From Leishmania infantum JPCM5 (lineage: Eukaryota > Euglenozoa > Kinetoplastea > Trypanosomatida > Trypanosomatidae): 64,000 nt of DNA. The notes beneath the pieces were generated by a model that was not told where the DNA came from, did not search any database, and saw only the letters and a program-made list of their open reading frames with translations. A program made the translations under genes and the position numbers. The stretch is taken from the NCBI RefSeq assembly GCF_000002875.2, contig NC_009419.2, positions 1,284,954 to 1,348,953 of the forward strand. Direction: 5' to 3'. Of the stretch, positions 37,603-47,708 are shown in pieces. The number at the start of each line of letters is the position of its first letter. Positions within the stretch are counted from its first letter, which is position 1.

Positions 37603-38501
37603 GATACGAGAATGACGGTAAAGAAACGACAAGAAAAAGGAAAAAAGCGAAGTCGAAACCGAAAAGCGAATGGAGGCGAGAGAAGTTGTTGGTAAAATGA
37701 ACACAAGAAGGACGTCGAAGCGTTAGTAGTACGATCGGAATGCTCCCGTGTGCACAAAGGTCGGGTTTGAGGGGGAGGGGTTGTCGTGAATGGACAAGTG
37801 TGTAGGTGGAATAAAGGCTGAACTCTGGAGAAGAGAAGGTGAAGAGCGGGGGCGTTGGCAGGCCAGGAACTGGTGAGGCAAGGCGCGGTGTAGCCTGTGT
37901 GCCGTGGAGAGGTGCCAGAAGAAGCGTGAAAGAGGGAGGGAACCACCATGGGCGAGTGCGCGGTGGAGAGCGAGCGAGCAAGATAAGCAGGTCAGCCAGT
38001 CCACGCTAATGGCAGTGATGGCGGGCATCGGCGCGGGCTCTTACAGTGCGTGAAGACCTGCTGATTCTATCAGTTGATGATAGGCCACATGGACGACACA
38101 GATAAGTATTTTACTTATTTTACTTGCTTCGCTTGTGTGTTTGTGTGTACGTTTTTGTTGGGGAGGAAGGGGTATTCACAGTCGAGCGCTGCGACTAGCA
38201 TGCAATAAGCGCGTCACCCGCGAAAACAAAGAGAAATCGTATCTCTTTTGGCCGGCGCATCGTAGCCCTCTCCCCGCCATCCTTGTCACGGGTGGCCGCA
38301 AGCGATGAGCTACGCTCGATGACAACAGCGGCAGCAGCTCTAGCCAACAGCGTGTTGGGCTCCGCGGCGACAAGCCCCGTCGCCAGGCCTCTTTCCCTCA
38401 GCCTACCACTTCCGGCACTATCCACAATCCATCCACGGCACTCACAAGCGATACGTTACTACACGGCGGCTATCAGACGGCACCACGCTCACCCAGCATA
38501 C

Positions 38502-38550
38502 CGCCTCCGAAAGGAGGCGATGTGGGCGCGGGGCTGCACTTTCGGTGCAG
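38502..38550 (-). other. Two adjacent hairpins with complementary loops
   Basis: Plus 38502-38519 forms CGCCTCC-GAAA-GGAGGCG and 38534-38550 forms CTGCAC-TTTCG-GTGCAG. In the minus-strand transcript the first-read loop contains CGAAAG and the second CUUUCG, which are complementary, so a loop-loop interaction or an alternative fold is possible. The region is in the probable 3' UTR of the coiled-coil gene. Confidence 0.5.
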
Positions 38551-40502
38551 TACTTCCATAACGTCATGGTCGGAATGATCAGATTTTACCCTACGAAGTT
38601 TGTTCATCATCAGCTCGCTCTCGTGCCCTTTTCTGCGCATTTGCAGCACTCGCATCAACGACAGCAACAGCAGCATTCCCGCACGCGAATACCCACGGTA
38701 CACGCCAATTTTCTTAAACTCGCAAGGGCTGAAACGAAAACGCGCCGCGTCGGTTTGGGAGGCTTACTCCAGGGCGAGAGTGAAGTGCGTACCTACTCCC
38801 CCTCCTCCTTCATACGCACACACACTACTCACAGGCAAACACCCGAACATGGGGTGCAAGCTCAAGACTCTTTTCCGCGGCGCCATTACCTCGCAGCCCC
38901 TCCTCTTCGCCTTGTCCTTCCCCGTACAGTAAGCGGCTTCCCTCATCTTGCAAAACACTGGCGGATCTCACGAAAGCTGAAGTACGTCTCGCAGATCCGT
39001 GTTTAATTCGGCTGCATATGCATTTTTCGCTTATGTCTCCCCTGCAAGACAAGAGCCCTTCCCGCTCTCTCTGCCTCAAAGAAGGATCGAAAGAGATAGT
39101 TAAGCAACGCCCGTCGGCAAGAACTCCTCTCTGCATGCGCCCGCTCACCCGCCCACATGCTGACTCGCTCTTTACTCAACGCTATACCCCCCCCCTCTCC
39201 CCCACCTTGGCATCTCCTCCATCTTTCATTCATGCCGAAAGTCAAAGTGCTCTGATGAAAGGAGAAGGGCTACGAGTGCACACGACTCGCAGGAGTGTGT
39301 CCCCGACTGGTGAAGCAGCAGCAGTCAATGTCTGGTATTCCGGCGCTATCAGGGCACGGCACAGCTCCGGCTACATAACTTTCAAAAAAGTGTACACTAC
39401 AATCAACAGAAAAACGAGAAGACGCGAAAGAGGGAATGCGAACAGCGGAGTGAGAAGTCAAGTAGTTCACAGGCGATGGTCGCATCCTCAGAGGCGTGCC
39501 GACACGGACGGGCACCCTGATAATAGGCCTACCAGCAGTGACCCATGAGGGCGCGTGCTGTGGGAGCGGTGGGGCGACGCCCATCACGTGCAGTGTCCAA
39601 TAAAGCAAATGCAGCTCCAAGCATGGCCAACTCAGTGAGAACGACTCTATTGCCATCCGTGCTCGCTCATGATGTGTGCTTCGGCATACGTGAGAACATT
39701 TTGGTATGTTTCAGACCTGTTCATGTGCAGCAAAGACAACAAAGTATATGTAAAGCGGGTCATCAGGGCGAGAGAGCAGCCGTGGATCGAACATGCGCTG
39801 CAAGAATCACGCAATGCCGAGTAACACCGCGCGTGGGGTGAGGCTGGAACCATGGAGACGTGGGCTGTCTGCCTCACCGCAATCCGCCGCCGAGCCGTGA
39901 AGCAATGGAAGAGGAAGTGCATCATCAAGGCAGTGCCTGAAGCACGCATCTATGGATCTGTAAGAAAACAGAGCACACCCACGCATACGAGCAACGCCAA
40001 GAAACCGATGCGCCTGACTAGAGAAGACGCAGGCGGCCCTCGTTAGCGTGCATGCACGTTGTGGAGTCGGCGACACGATTCTTCTTGGGCTGCTACAAAC
40101 GTGATCGTGGCCGCGCGTCGCTTCCGCAAAGCGCCAGAACAGACCGATCCGCCGACAACAAGAATCCGCAGTCGTGCCCGAGGGTAGGCTGCAGGCAGAC
40201 TGGCTTCTCGAGAAAGCGGGAGAAGTTGGACTCGGATAAAACGATTCGCCTGTCAGTATGCACCCCCTATAACCTTGCCAAGGCGGAAAACGAAAAGTAA
40301 GACAACTGAGGAAGGTATCCTTCTCTCCTTTAGATAGATATATAAGGAGATAGATGTATTCTCTGCCGCGCTCGCTCTCGCGGACGGTGTGCGGGATTTC
40401 CTCCAAAAGTTTCTCGCACCCTTACCCACTTTTCTACAGAAGTCGATGGCGACTGCTTTTTGGCGCATCACAAACACCGCGCCACCCCGCGCGTCCTCGA
40501 CT

Positions 40503-43385
40503 TCATCGTATCGACTGCGACGTCGTGTCGAGGTCGGAGAGCCCGATCAAGTTTGTAAATGTGTTGCCACTCGGTGACCACTCATCATCGGAGCGCAGGG
40601 ACAGCTGAGACAAGTTGTCTGACGTGAGCGGCAGCGACGACGGGTCTGCGTGACGCCCTCTCTGCGGTGAGGCTGCCGGCCGTGCACGAATGTGCACTTT
40701 GCTACGCGTTTGCCGCTGGCGGCCGGGGAGCGGAGGGGAGGAAAGCGGCGCTGGTACATCGGTGGCAAACGTGTCATCGGCCGCCTCGCGCCGTCTCGGG
40801 TGTGTCTGCCGCGTCCGTTGCGCCGCCATCGCGCAGGGCAGTGCGGGGTCCAGCCAACGCATCGTTGACACGAAGACATCCCGACCGACGCCGCCGCCGG
40901 TGGCTGTCATCAGTGCACTTAGTTGTTCTTGGAGCTCCTGAAGTACTTTATTGGGTAGTCGATGGGGATCGCGATGCTGCCTTCCGTTTTTAGCAGATGC
41001 GGCATCACGAAGAGCTGCTCGGTTACCCTTTGCCACCCCACCTGAGGCTGGACAGCGTGCAGAACCTCTCCCCTCATCACGGATCGGTGGGCGTCGATCG
41101 GAATCTATCGCCGTCGTTGCCACTGACTCAGGCGGTTGTCGTCGCCGTTGGGCATCGGCTGCGCGGAGCAGCTCCATGTTATAGTAGCGGAGCGCCGTCT
41201 GCGAGCGGGCTACGCGCACCGCCTCCATCATGTCGCGTAGCCTCTCCTCGTCAAGCCGGAGCTCGGCTTGCTCATCCTCCAGGCGCTGCTGTGCAAGGAC
41301 GAGCTGCTGCTTCGCCTCCGCCACAGCCGCTTTCTTCTGGGAAAGTTGTGCCTGCACGTCCGCTATGGCGACAGATCGGCTCTGCACGTCCGCCGCTCTC
41401 CGTCGAAGTAACTCGATCTCTCTCTGCGCTAGAGCTTCCATATCGCCAAAGCCGCGGTGCATCGCAGCGGTCTCGACTGCCAACTCACGCTCCTCTGTCT
41501 CAAGGAGACCAAGGCTTTGCTGGAGCGCCAGCAGGGCTTCGTGGAAGCGCTCCTCGGCGGCCTGGCGCTCCTGCTGCACAAGGTGTTGCCAACGGCGGTA
41601 CTCCCGCTCCCACTCGTCTTTGCTGCGCTTGTACGTCGTCTCCTGCTGCGCTAACCACGCGCTCTCGTCTTGCAGGTGACGGTCCAGGTTTTGAGAGGCG
41701 AGACGCAACTGCGAGGCGCAGTCCTCGAGGGCAGCGCGCTCCGCCTCGGTGTTGCTGCACTGCGTCGCCGCCAGCTGCTGGAGGCGCTCCAGCATTTCCG
41801 TCTGTTCTTTGAAGTGACCTTCACGCTCTACCTCGACGCCCCGCCGGCTCTCGTCCACCGCCGCCTCATACGCTTTCACTGCCGCCGCGGCATCCTCAGC
41901 GGTTGCCATGATGTCGCGCAGGAGCGCCGTGGATTTCGTCACGTCCTCCTGTGCAGCCGCTTGGATCCGCTGCTGCTCCGCGCGCAGATCCTCCTCGCGG
42001 GCAAAGTAAGCCTGGAGCTGCTCCATCTGCTTCTGGTGCAGCGCCTCTTCCTTGGCCATGGCGTCCTTGTGCCGCACCTCGGCATCACGGAGGCGCTCTA
42101 TGTGGAGGCTATGCCGTTGCCGGCGCTGTTCCTGCAGTTCAGCCTCCCGACGCTGCAGTGTGGCCTCCAACTCGCGTTGGAGAAGCCGCTGATGCTCCGC
42201 TGCCCAGGCCTCACGCGACTCAATGTACACGCGTTCCATGCCGAGCGCTTCGTCCTGTAGTCGCTTCAATTCCTGCTGCGTCATGGCCTGCATGTCAGCC
42301 AGCAAGGACTCGTCCATCTTCAGCAGCCGCTCCCTCTCCTGATCCTCTGCGGACCGCCAGAACGCCAGCATGTCATCAAAGAAGCGTGCGTACTCCATTC
42401 GCTCGGCCTGGGTTTCGCTCTCCACGCCGACGGCGAACGAAGTTTGAATCTCGCGCTGCACGAGTGACTGCAGCTCTGATCTCCACTCATCCATCTTGAG
42501 CCCTTCCGCCTCCTCTGAGTCGAACACGTCGTCGAGCCGGCGCAGAACAGCCGAGACGGCGGCCGTGAGAGCCGTCTTCACCACATCCTTGGCAGTCCCT
42601 GCCGCACCACCGCCGTCGCCGCTCTTCTCCTTTAGCAGCTCGCGAAGATCCGCTTCCTCCTTTCTTGCGGCGCACAGCTGTTGCTGTGCCTCCGCAATTT
42701 TGGGGTCGTACTCCGCCTTTACAGCCTGCTCTACGCTCTGACGCGCCGCCCGCAGTGCCGCCTCGTGCTCGTCCTGCGACTCGCGAATTTTTGCCTCGGC
42801 GGCGCTCGTTTCGTTCTCGACAGCGGCACACAGGCGGCGCAGCTTTCCGTTCAGCTGCTCTACTTCAGCCTGCTTCTGCGCCTTTGCGGCGCGCCATTTC
42901 TCCATCAGCGCCATCTCACGCTCCCTCGTGGACTGCAGAAGCTTCTGCTTGGCTGCAATCTGCCGCTGCAACTGTTCCACCGTGACCTCGTGCGATGGAG
43001 GAGGTGGTGATACCGCCGCAGGCGCTGCGGTGGACGACGTCTTCGCTGTCGGTGGTGAATGCACGCTTGGAAACGCAGAGGTCGGGGATGCACTTTGCGC
43101 CACATCATCATCGGAGCCGCCGAAAACGTCTAGCAGCGAGCTTTCTGTTTTTCGTGAAGAGGCCGGTGCTTGCGGCCTCGCACCCAAGCGGCCAGCTGCC
43201 GGTGTCCCCCGTCCAGCCTCTTGAGGGCGCCATTGCCGCTCTTGCTGCTGCGCCTCCCGCTGCTGCTGCAGTGCGCGGCGTCGTGCCTCGAGCATCGCGG
43301 TTTGCCCAGAAGTCGCGGTGAGCCCCGGCGGGTTTGACTGTGGCATCCACGCATCGTCATCGCTGCTACTGCTGCTGAAGGCCAT
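40503..43385 (-). CDS. Large coiled-coil protein (possibly FBF1-like)
   Basis: The product is 960 aa. The N-terminus is short, Ser/Asp-rich and contains SLLDVFGGSDDD. From about residue 130 to 720 the sequence is almost continuous heptad-like coiled coil rich in Glu, Gln, Arg, Ala and Leu (for example EVTVEQLQRQIAAKQKLLQ). The last 200 residues are disordered and basic, with Ser/Pro/Arg. An acidic N-terminal LLD-type motif followed by a long rod is the layout of Fas-binding-factor-1, a ciliary transition-fibre protein, but other cytoskeletal rods look similar, so the name is speculative. Its location near a ciliary CFAP410 gene is not informative in a trypanosomatid unit. ATG confirmed at 43385. 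A structural role in the flagellar base or cytoskeleton is an inference. Confidence 0.85.
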   Translation of the reverse strand: MAFSSSSSDDDAWMPQSNPPGLTATSGQTAMLEARRRALQQQREAQQQERQWRPQEAGRGTPAAGRLGARPQAPASSRKTESSLLDVFGGSDDDVAQSASPTSAFPSVHSPPTAKTSSTAAPAAVSPPPPSHEVTVEQLQRQIAAKQKLLQSTREREMALMEKWRAAKAQKQAEVEQLNGKLRRLCAAVENETSAAEAKIRESQDEHEAALRAARQSVEQAVKAEYDPKIAEAQQQLCAARKEEADLRELLKEKSGDGGGAAGTAKDVVKTALTAAVSAVLRRLDDVFDSEEAEGLKMDEWRSELQSLVQREIQTSFAVGVESETQAERMEYARFFDDMLAFWRSAEDQERERLLKMDESLLADMQAMTQQELKRLQDEALGMERVYIESREAWAAEHQRLLQRELEATLQRREAELQEQRRQRHSLHIERLRDAEVRHKDAMAKEEALHQKQMEQLQAYFAREEDLRAEQQRIQAAAQEDVTKSTALLRDIMATAEDAAAAVKAYEAAVDESRRGVEVEREGHFKEQTEMLERLQQLAATQCSNTEAERAALEDCASQLRLASQNLDRHLQDESAWLAQQETTYKRSKDEWEREYRRWQHLVQQERQAAEERFHEALLALQQSLGLLETEERELAVETAAMHRGFGDMEALAQREIELLRRRAADVQSRSVAIADVQAQLSQKKAAVAEAKQQLVLAQQRLEDEQAELRLDEERLRDMMEAVRVARSQTALRYYNMELLRAADAQRRRQPPESVATTAIDSDRRPPIRDEGRGSARCPASGGVAKGNRAALRDAASAKNGRQHRDPHRLPNKVLQELQEQLSALMTATGGGVGRDVFVSTMRWLDPALPCAMAAQRTRQTHPRRREAADDTFATDVPAPLSSPPLPGRQRQTRSKVHIRARPAASPQRGRHADPSSLPLTSDNLSQLSLRSDDEWSPSGNTFTNLIGLSDLDTTSQSIR

Positions 43386-44268
43386 GGGGGTAACGCAAAA
43401 CAGCGGAGATGCGAAATGGCGCGTTGGAGGTGCTGCCGTGCAGCTCTACCTCGCACCCTCCCTCTATGGGCTACGCTAGAGCGAAGAGCAGGCAATGCGG
43501 GCAAACGAGGCGCCGCGTGCTCGACGCCTACAGGAACTCTCGTGAAGCTCGCCTGCGTCGAGGCACACGCAGAGGGTGCGGACTAGCGCCGGACGGGTGA
43601 TGTGAGGTTGGGGCACAGGCAAGCGGAACTTCTACGGAGTCTATTTTGTAGATTTGTGCGCGTAAACGCAGGAGGTGAGGCGCAAAGAAGACACCAACAT
43701 ACGCCAAGAGAGACGTGCCGAATGGGGTGGACACTCGACAGCACGGATCGTAGGGAGTGATAAGTAGAGGGGGAGAAAGGGGAGGGGGGGGCCTCGGTCA
43801 CCATTTGCTTTCCGGAGTGCAAAGCAGCTCGCCATTCATCTTTTCGCAGCAGCAGCAGCCTATCCGTGTGCGGCATTCTCGAGGGCTCCGCCTCACTGGG
43901 CAAACGAAGAACGAAGGGCCACACACGCATCGTCTGCACCTCCGCAAGGGTGCCTCTGAAGCCACCAAGTCGCCCGCACCAGCCTCAGCAGCGGCTCATT
44001 GCATTACTGGAATAACAGCAACGCGCAAACACATGCTGTTTCTCAGCCCCCTTCACAGCTCCTCACCCCTGCTGTGGACCACGTCTGTACTGCAGCCGGC
44101 GCTTCTATGTTGCCCTTTTCTTTGTAGTTCGTTAAAGCTTTTCATTGTATGTGCAGCGAGAGACTCTCGCTTCTCCATCAGCTTCTATACAACACTTTAT
44201 CGGCTTGCTTGCTGCAAAAACTCAGAGCCGGGCGCGCGCGCCAAGTATGAAGTTTCCCGGGCAGCCCG
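43386..44268. other. Intergenic region, coiled-coil gene to RFC subunit
   Basis: About 0.9 kb. No gene seen; probably the RFC 3' UTR and the coiled-coil gene 5' flank. Mixed composition with short G and A runs. Confidence 0.5.
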
Positions 44269-45363
44269 TCAGCAAGCGCACTCTCCAGCCACATCCTTGA
44301 TTGGCTTGCGCTGCGTCACGGCCTCTTTGACGAGCTGAAAGGCCCCTAGCAGCCCACCAAGCCCGGCTGACTCGCGCGCTCCGCCTGCCGCGTAGTACTC
44401 AAGGTCGGATAGCTTCATGAGCAGAAAGCACTTGCAGTCCTGCGGTAAGTCCATCGCCATCATGACAGGGTGGATCTCGCGAGTCAGATCCGCTATGGAG
44501 ATGCCCTTCTGCACAACGCTTTCCTCCACCTTGATCCAGCTTGTCGCGAAGTCGCTGGAGAGCATATCCGACACGATCGCCGTCACGTCGGCAGGGGTCG
44601 GGTTCCCGGTGACTCGATAAACGGACTCCTCTGTAACCTCATTTGCAGAGAGCGCCGAAGCCTGCATGGTGTTGAGGCACCGGCGCAAATCACCGTGGCT
44701 GAGGCGGAACGCGGCCGCCAGCCCGTCGGTCGTATATTTGACACCCTCCTGCTCCGCCACGAACCGGAGGCGCGGCATCATCGCCGATTTCTTCACCGGC
44801 GCGAAGCGGAATCGAGTGCACCGAGACTGCAGGGCGGGTATGATTTTGTTGATGTGGTTGCACAGAATGCAGAAGCGCACGTTGCGCGTGTACTTCTCGA
44901 TAACGCGACGCAGCGCCGCCTGGGCATCGTGGGACATCTGATCTGCCTCGTCGAGGATCACAAGTTTGAACTTTGCCGCCGGGCCGCCGCTTCCACCGCC
45001 AGTCGAGCTGCCGGAGCCCATCATCGAAAATATGGAGGAGGTGCTAGCAAACTCGCGAGTCTGCTGGCGCACCACGTCGATGCCACGGTCATCGGACGCA
45101 TTCATCTCGAGCACGTTCGCGCGCACTCGATCCTTACCATAGAGGTAGTACGCGCATGCCTTAATGGTGGTCGTTTTCCCGGTACCAGGCGGACCGTAGA
45201 GCAGCAGGTGAGGCATGTTACCGCTGTCCATGAGGTGCCGCAGCGTGCTGAGAATGTCCTCGTGCGCAACAACGCTCTCCAGCGTGCTGGGGCGGTATTT
45301 CTCTACCCATGGCAGATGGCTGGCAGCCGCCTTGGCCTCTTCGCCTTGTCTGCCGGCGTACAT
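44269..45363 (-). CDS. Replication factor C small subunit (yeast RFC3 / human RFC5 type)
   Basis: A 364-aa AAA+ clamp-loader subunit, close to the 340-350 aa norm. Visible boxes: LPWVEKYRP (17-25); Walker A GPPGTGKT (57-64); NASDDRGIDVVR (88-99); Walker B LDEADQM (137-143); the SRC arginine-finger region SRCTRFRF. NASDDRGIDVVR followed by SRCTRFRF is typical of the RFC3/5 subfamily rather than RFC2 or RFC4. The complex loads PCNA onto primed DNA in the nucleus. Residues 116-130 form a Gly/Ser insertion (for example GSGSSTGGGSGG) in a loop where family members are shorter. The ATG at 45363 is favoured by the domain start and a near-perfect splice acceptor just upstream; the frame extends to 45432. 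Confidence 0.93.
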   Translation of the reverse strand: MYAGRQGEEAKAAASHLPWVEKYRPSTLESVVAHEDILSTLRHLMDSGNMPHLLLYGPPGTGKTTTIKACAYYLYGKDRVRANVLEMNASDDRGIDVVRQQTREFASTSSIFSMMGSGSSTGGGSGGPAAKFKLVILDEADQMSHDAQAALRRVIEKYTRNVRFCILCNHINKIIPALQSRCTRFRFAPVKKSAMMPRLRFVAEQEGVKYTTDGLAAAFRLSHGDLRRCLNTMQASALSANEVTEESVYRVTGNPTPADVTAIVSDMLSSDFATSWIKVEESVVQKGISIADLTREIHPVMMAMDLPQDCKCFLLMKLSDLEYYAAGGARESAGLGGLLGAFQLVKEAVTQRKPIKDVAGECAC

Positions 45364-45372
45364 CGCAAGGGT

Positions 45373-45374
45373 CT
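45373..45374 (-). promoter_or_regulatory. Predicted spliced-leader acceptor AG for RFC subunit
   Basis: The minus strand reads a C- and T-rich tract (plus about 45377-45405) ending in TGCAG here, with only 9 nt to the ATG at 45363. The arrangement matches a canonical trans-splice acceptor and argues against the upstream in-frame start. Confidence 0.5.
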
Positions 45375-46001
45375 GCAGGAAGGACAAGCAACGGAAAAGG
45401 GGGGGCGCTAGAGCCTCAAGCCAAAAGCTCAAAGATGTGATGCACCCAGAGAGATTCGCTGGTTTAAAGTGACGATACTGCCGCGCGGATGCGATTCGTG
45501 CACCACTAACGGCGCCAGGCGTGCGCTTCTATGAGAGTAAAAGCGATGGACTCTATCGCGTGCAGAGAGTTTACAGACTATGCTGATGTGTGCTTATCCC
45601 TGCGTGTGGATGTTTTCTTTTTTGGCCGTTACTCAGTTGTATGCATAGCGCAGAGAGCTGAAGAGCCCCTCGCCGCAGATGCTCACTTCCACTGGCTTAC
45701 GCGCCACGCAAAAGGCTCACAGACCCCCTCCGCAAAAAAAAAAACGAGGAGACCTCAACAAAGCAGAGGGCAACAAGCGAGGAGAAACCGCCGAAGGGTG
45801 GCATGCGGAAGTGCTTGGGGCAGGAGGAGGTCATGAAACAGAAATAGAGGGTGCGGAGAGATTTCCAGCGGGGCATGGCCGACGCGCCTACCAGCTACGG
45901 CCCACATCTCCATGGCCCTCCTTTGGAATCCTAGCTATGCAAGCATCCACATTGGCCAGTTGCGCAGACCAGAGTAGCTGGTGCACAGAGAAACAGCGCG
46001 A

Positions 46002-46022
46002 GAACCGCCAGAGCGGCGGTTC
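46002..46022. other. 8-bp hairpin
   Basis: GAACCGCC and GGCGGTTC pair perfectly around the 5-nt loop AGAGC. It is short, and its significance is uncertain. Confidence 0.35.
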
Positions 46023-46778
46023 GATCCACACCTCTTTCAATTTTCCTTCTTCTTTTGCATTTCGTGTTTTGGTAGTCGGCATCACCTATGAACAGCCTTG
46101 CACACGCTCAAGTGTCCCTCCCACTCCTCCTTCGACTCACCTTAGCTGAAGCTAATGTTTTTTGTGCTATTTCTTAGAGGAACAGGTAAGAGAAAGAGAA
46201 CGAAGCGTAGAGAAGGTGCGGCGACGATGTCACCTGTGGGGGAAGGGGGACGAGAAAAATAAGTTGGACAAACAAAAACGATCGCCACGAGCACCAAACA
46301 GCAACAATTTACTGAAGCACACGAAGACTGACATGCGTCTATAAAGTAACGGCATCACACATGCTGAGCGATGTCACACTTTTCTGCGTCACTTCGCCAG
46401 CGCCGATGATAACATGGTGAGCGCGCATGCGCCGTCGGCCATTGAGCAGCGTCTTTTTCACCATTTAAAACATCTGGCATGTGCGGCTGATGCACAAGGA
46501 CGCCAGGCAGCATCGTAACAACCCCAAAACACGCCCACAGGGCTTCGGAAACCAACGTGAGAAAGGAGAAGAGACGGGGTCTACTCACGCGATCTCCTCT
46601 CACCTTGGCCGTTCAGCACTGAAAATACGCGTGGTGCACCGACGCAGGAGGCAGCAGCCACAGACCGGGGAAAAGGGCGCCGCGGCACACGGAGGGCAAT
46701 GCCAAGTTTTGTTCTTTTTTTTTTGCTTTCTCCCCTCTTCCTATTCTTTCGACGATGCCCTTGATGTACGCCGTCGTG

Positions 46779-47708
46779 TCATTGGCACTCTTCGACACCC
46801 TTGCGATTCTTCGGCGCGTATTTCACTAGATTGCGCGGCGGATCACCTAGCTCCGAGTACTTGTTCATGAGCTCCAGCAGTTGTATAAGCCGTGGATCTT
46901 CTGCGCCAGAGATGGGGTTCTGCAGTAAGTCGCAGATCTCTTGCGCCTTGGCCCGTTGGCGTTCGTAGCGCTCACAGTCCTCATGCGACAGCTCGCTGCC
47001 GTGAGCGTCCATGTAGGGTCCGTACGAGTCTCGCATAAGCTTTATGGGTTCCACGAACTGAGGGTCAGCTAGCGTGGAAATCAAGGCCGATGCCATGGCC
47101 TCCGTGGCACGACCCACCTCGGAAGGAATTTCGGCGCCGTCGCCAGCCGGCGCCGCCGGTGGTGCTGCCGAGGATGACGACGCCGCTCCCGGCGTCGCGG
47201 CTGGGTCCAAGTGCCCTACCTGCGTGGCGCTGGAAAGCTGTTGCAGCATCTCCATGCACCGCCGCGACGCTTCATCAATCTCCGCGTCACCGACGTTATT
47301 GCAGTCGGGAAGTTTGCCTTCTTGCTTCATCTGCTCCAGTAAATCGTTTGCCTTGTCGATGTCCTCCTCCTCCATCACGCGCATCAGCTCCTTGACTCGT
47401 AGCAGGTTCGCCTTGTCCTCCTCGCCCAAATTCTCCTCCCCCTCCAGCGAGGAAACCATTGTCATGACACTTTTCTTGAAGCTGTCGAGAGACGCGTCGT
47501 CAGCGCCGTCGCCGCCGAGCATGGACATGAGCATCTTCATCATGTCGGCGTCGCCGCCGGCTGTGCCCGACGCCTCATCCAGAGCCTTTTGCAGATCGTC
47601 CTCCAATTTCGCGTCCCGCACGCGAACCTCCTCCTCATGCTTGCGCTCCTGCTCGTCGACCATATCCATCGCCTCGTCAAGAAGCGCGTCGAGGTCGTCA
47701 TCGGACAT
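46779..47708 (-). CDS. PEX19: Peroxin 19 (peroxisomal/glycosomal membrane-protein receptor)
   Basis: The product is 309 aa. The N-terminus, DDLDALLDEAMDMVDEQ (residues 3-19), is the acidic amphipathic region that in PEX19 binds PEX3. The middle is acidic and helix-rich (for example EEDKANLLRVKELMRVMEEED), and the C-terminal domain (about 200-300) carries VEPIKLMRDSYGPYM, ICDLLQN and ELMNKYSELGDPPRNLV, which match the cargo-binding PEX19 fold. It chaperones newly made peroxisomal membrane proteins, in this lineage glycosomal ones. The protein ends VEECQ with no CaaX box (no cysteine four from the end), so farnesylation seen in most eukaryotic PEX19 is not expected; loss of this motif is reported for trypanosomatids. 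ATG confirmed at 47708. Confidence 0.9.
   Translation of the reverse strand: MSDDDLDALLDEAMDMVDEQERKHEEEVRVRDAKLEDDLQKALDEASGTAGGDADMMKMLMSMLGGDGADDASLDSFKKSVMTMVSSLEGEENLGEEDKANLLRVKELMRVMEEEDIDKANDLLEQMKQEGKLPDCNNVGDAEIDEASRRCMEMLQQLSSATQVGHLDPAATPGAASSSSAAPPAAPAGDGAEIPSEVGRATEAMASALISTLADPQFVEPIKLMRDSYGPYMDAHGSELSHEDCERYERQRAKAQEICDLLQNPISGAEDPRLIQLLELMNKYSELGDPPRNLVKYAPKNRKGVEECQ

Larger units (their letters stand above)
37592..40502. other. Intergenic region, CGL to coiled-coil gene
   Basis: About 2.9 kb. The 38160-39000 part has even, gene-like composition, with short frames open on both strands (minus 38195-38425; plus 38283-38561), but none has a recognisable domain. A pair of hairpins lies at 38502-38550. 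The 39290-40100 part is also compositionally unlike the usual UTR and could be a degenerate element, though I could not match it to the SIDER2 in this window. Confidence 0.45.
45364..46778. other. Intergenic region, RFC subunit to PEX19
   Basis: About 1.4 kb without a gene. It contains an 8-bp hairpin (46002-46022). A GGTTCGATCC-like string in it suggested tRNA box B, but the surrounding arms do not pair as a tRNA. It probably holds the PEX19 3' UTR and the RFC 5' flank. Confidence 0.5.

Noticed and set aside
36323..37615. 430-codon plus-strand ORF
   Set aside because: Antisense shadow of cystathionine gamma-lyase, no domain of its own.
39290..40100. Possible second SIDER element
   Set aside because: Composition differs from flanking UTR, but no match to the signature or body of the SIDER2 at 34640-35156 could be found by eye.
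46010..46030. tRNA box B-like GGTTCGATCC
   Set aside because: The flanking bases do not form a 5-bp T-stem and no D or anticodon arm is present.
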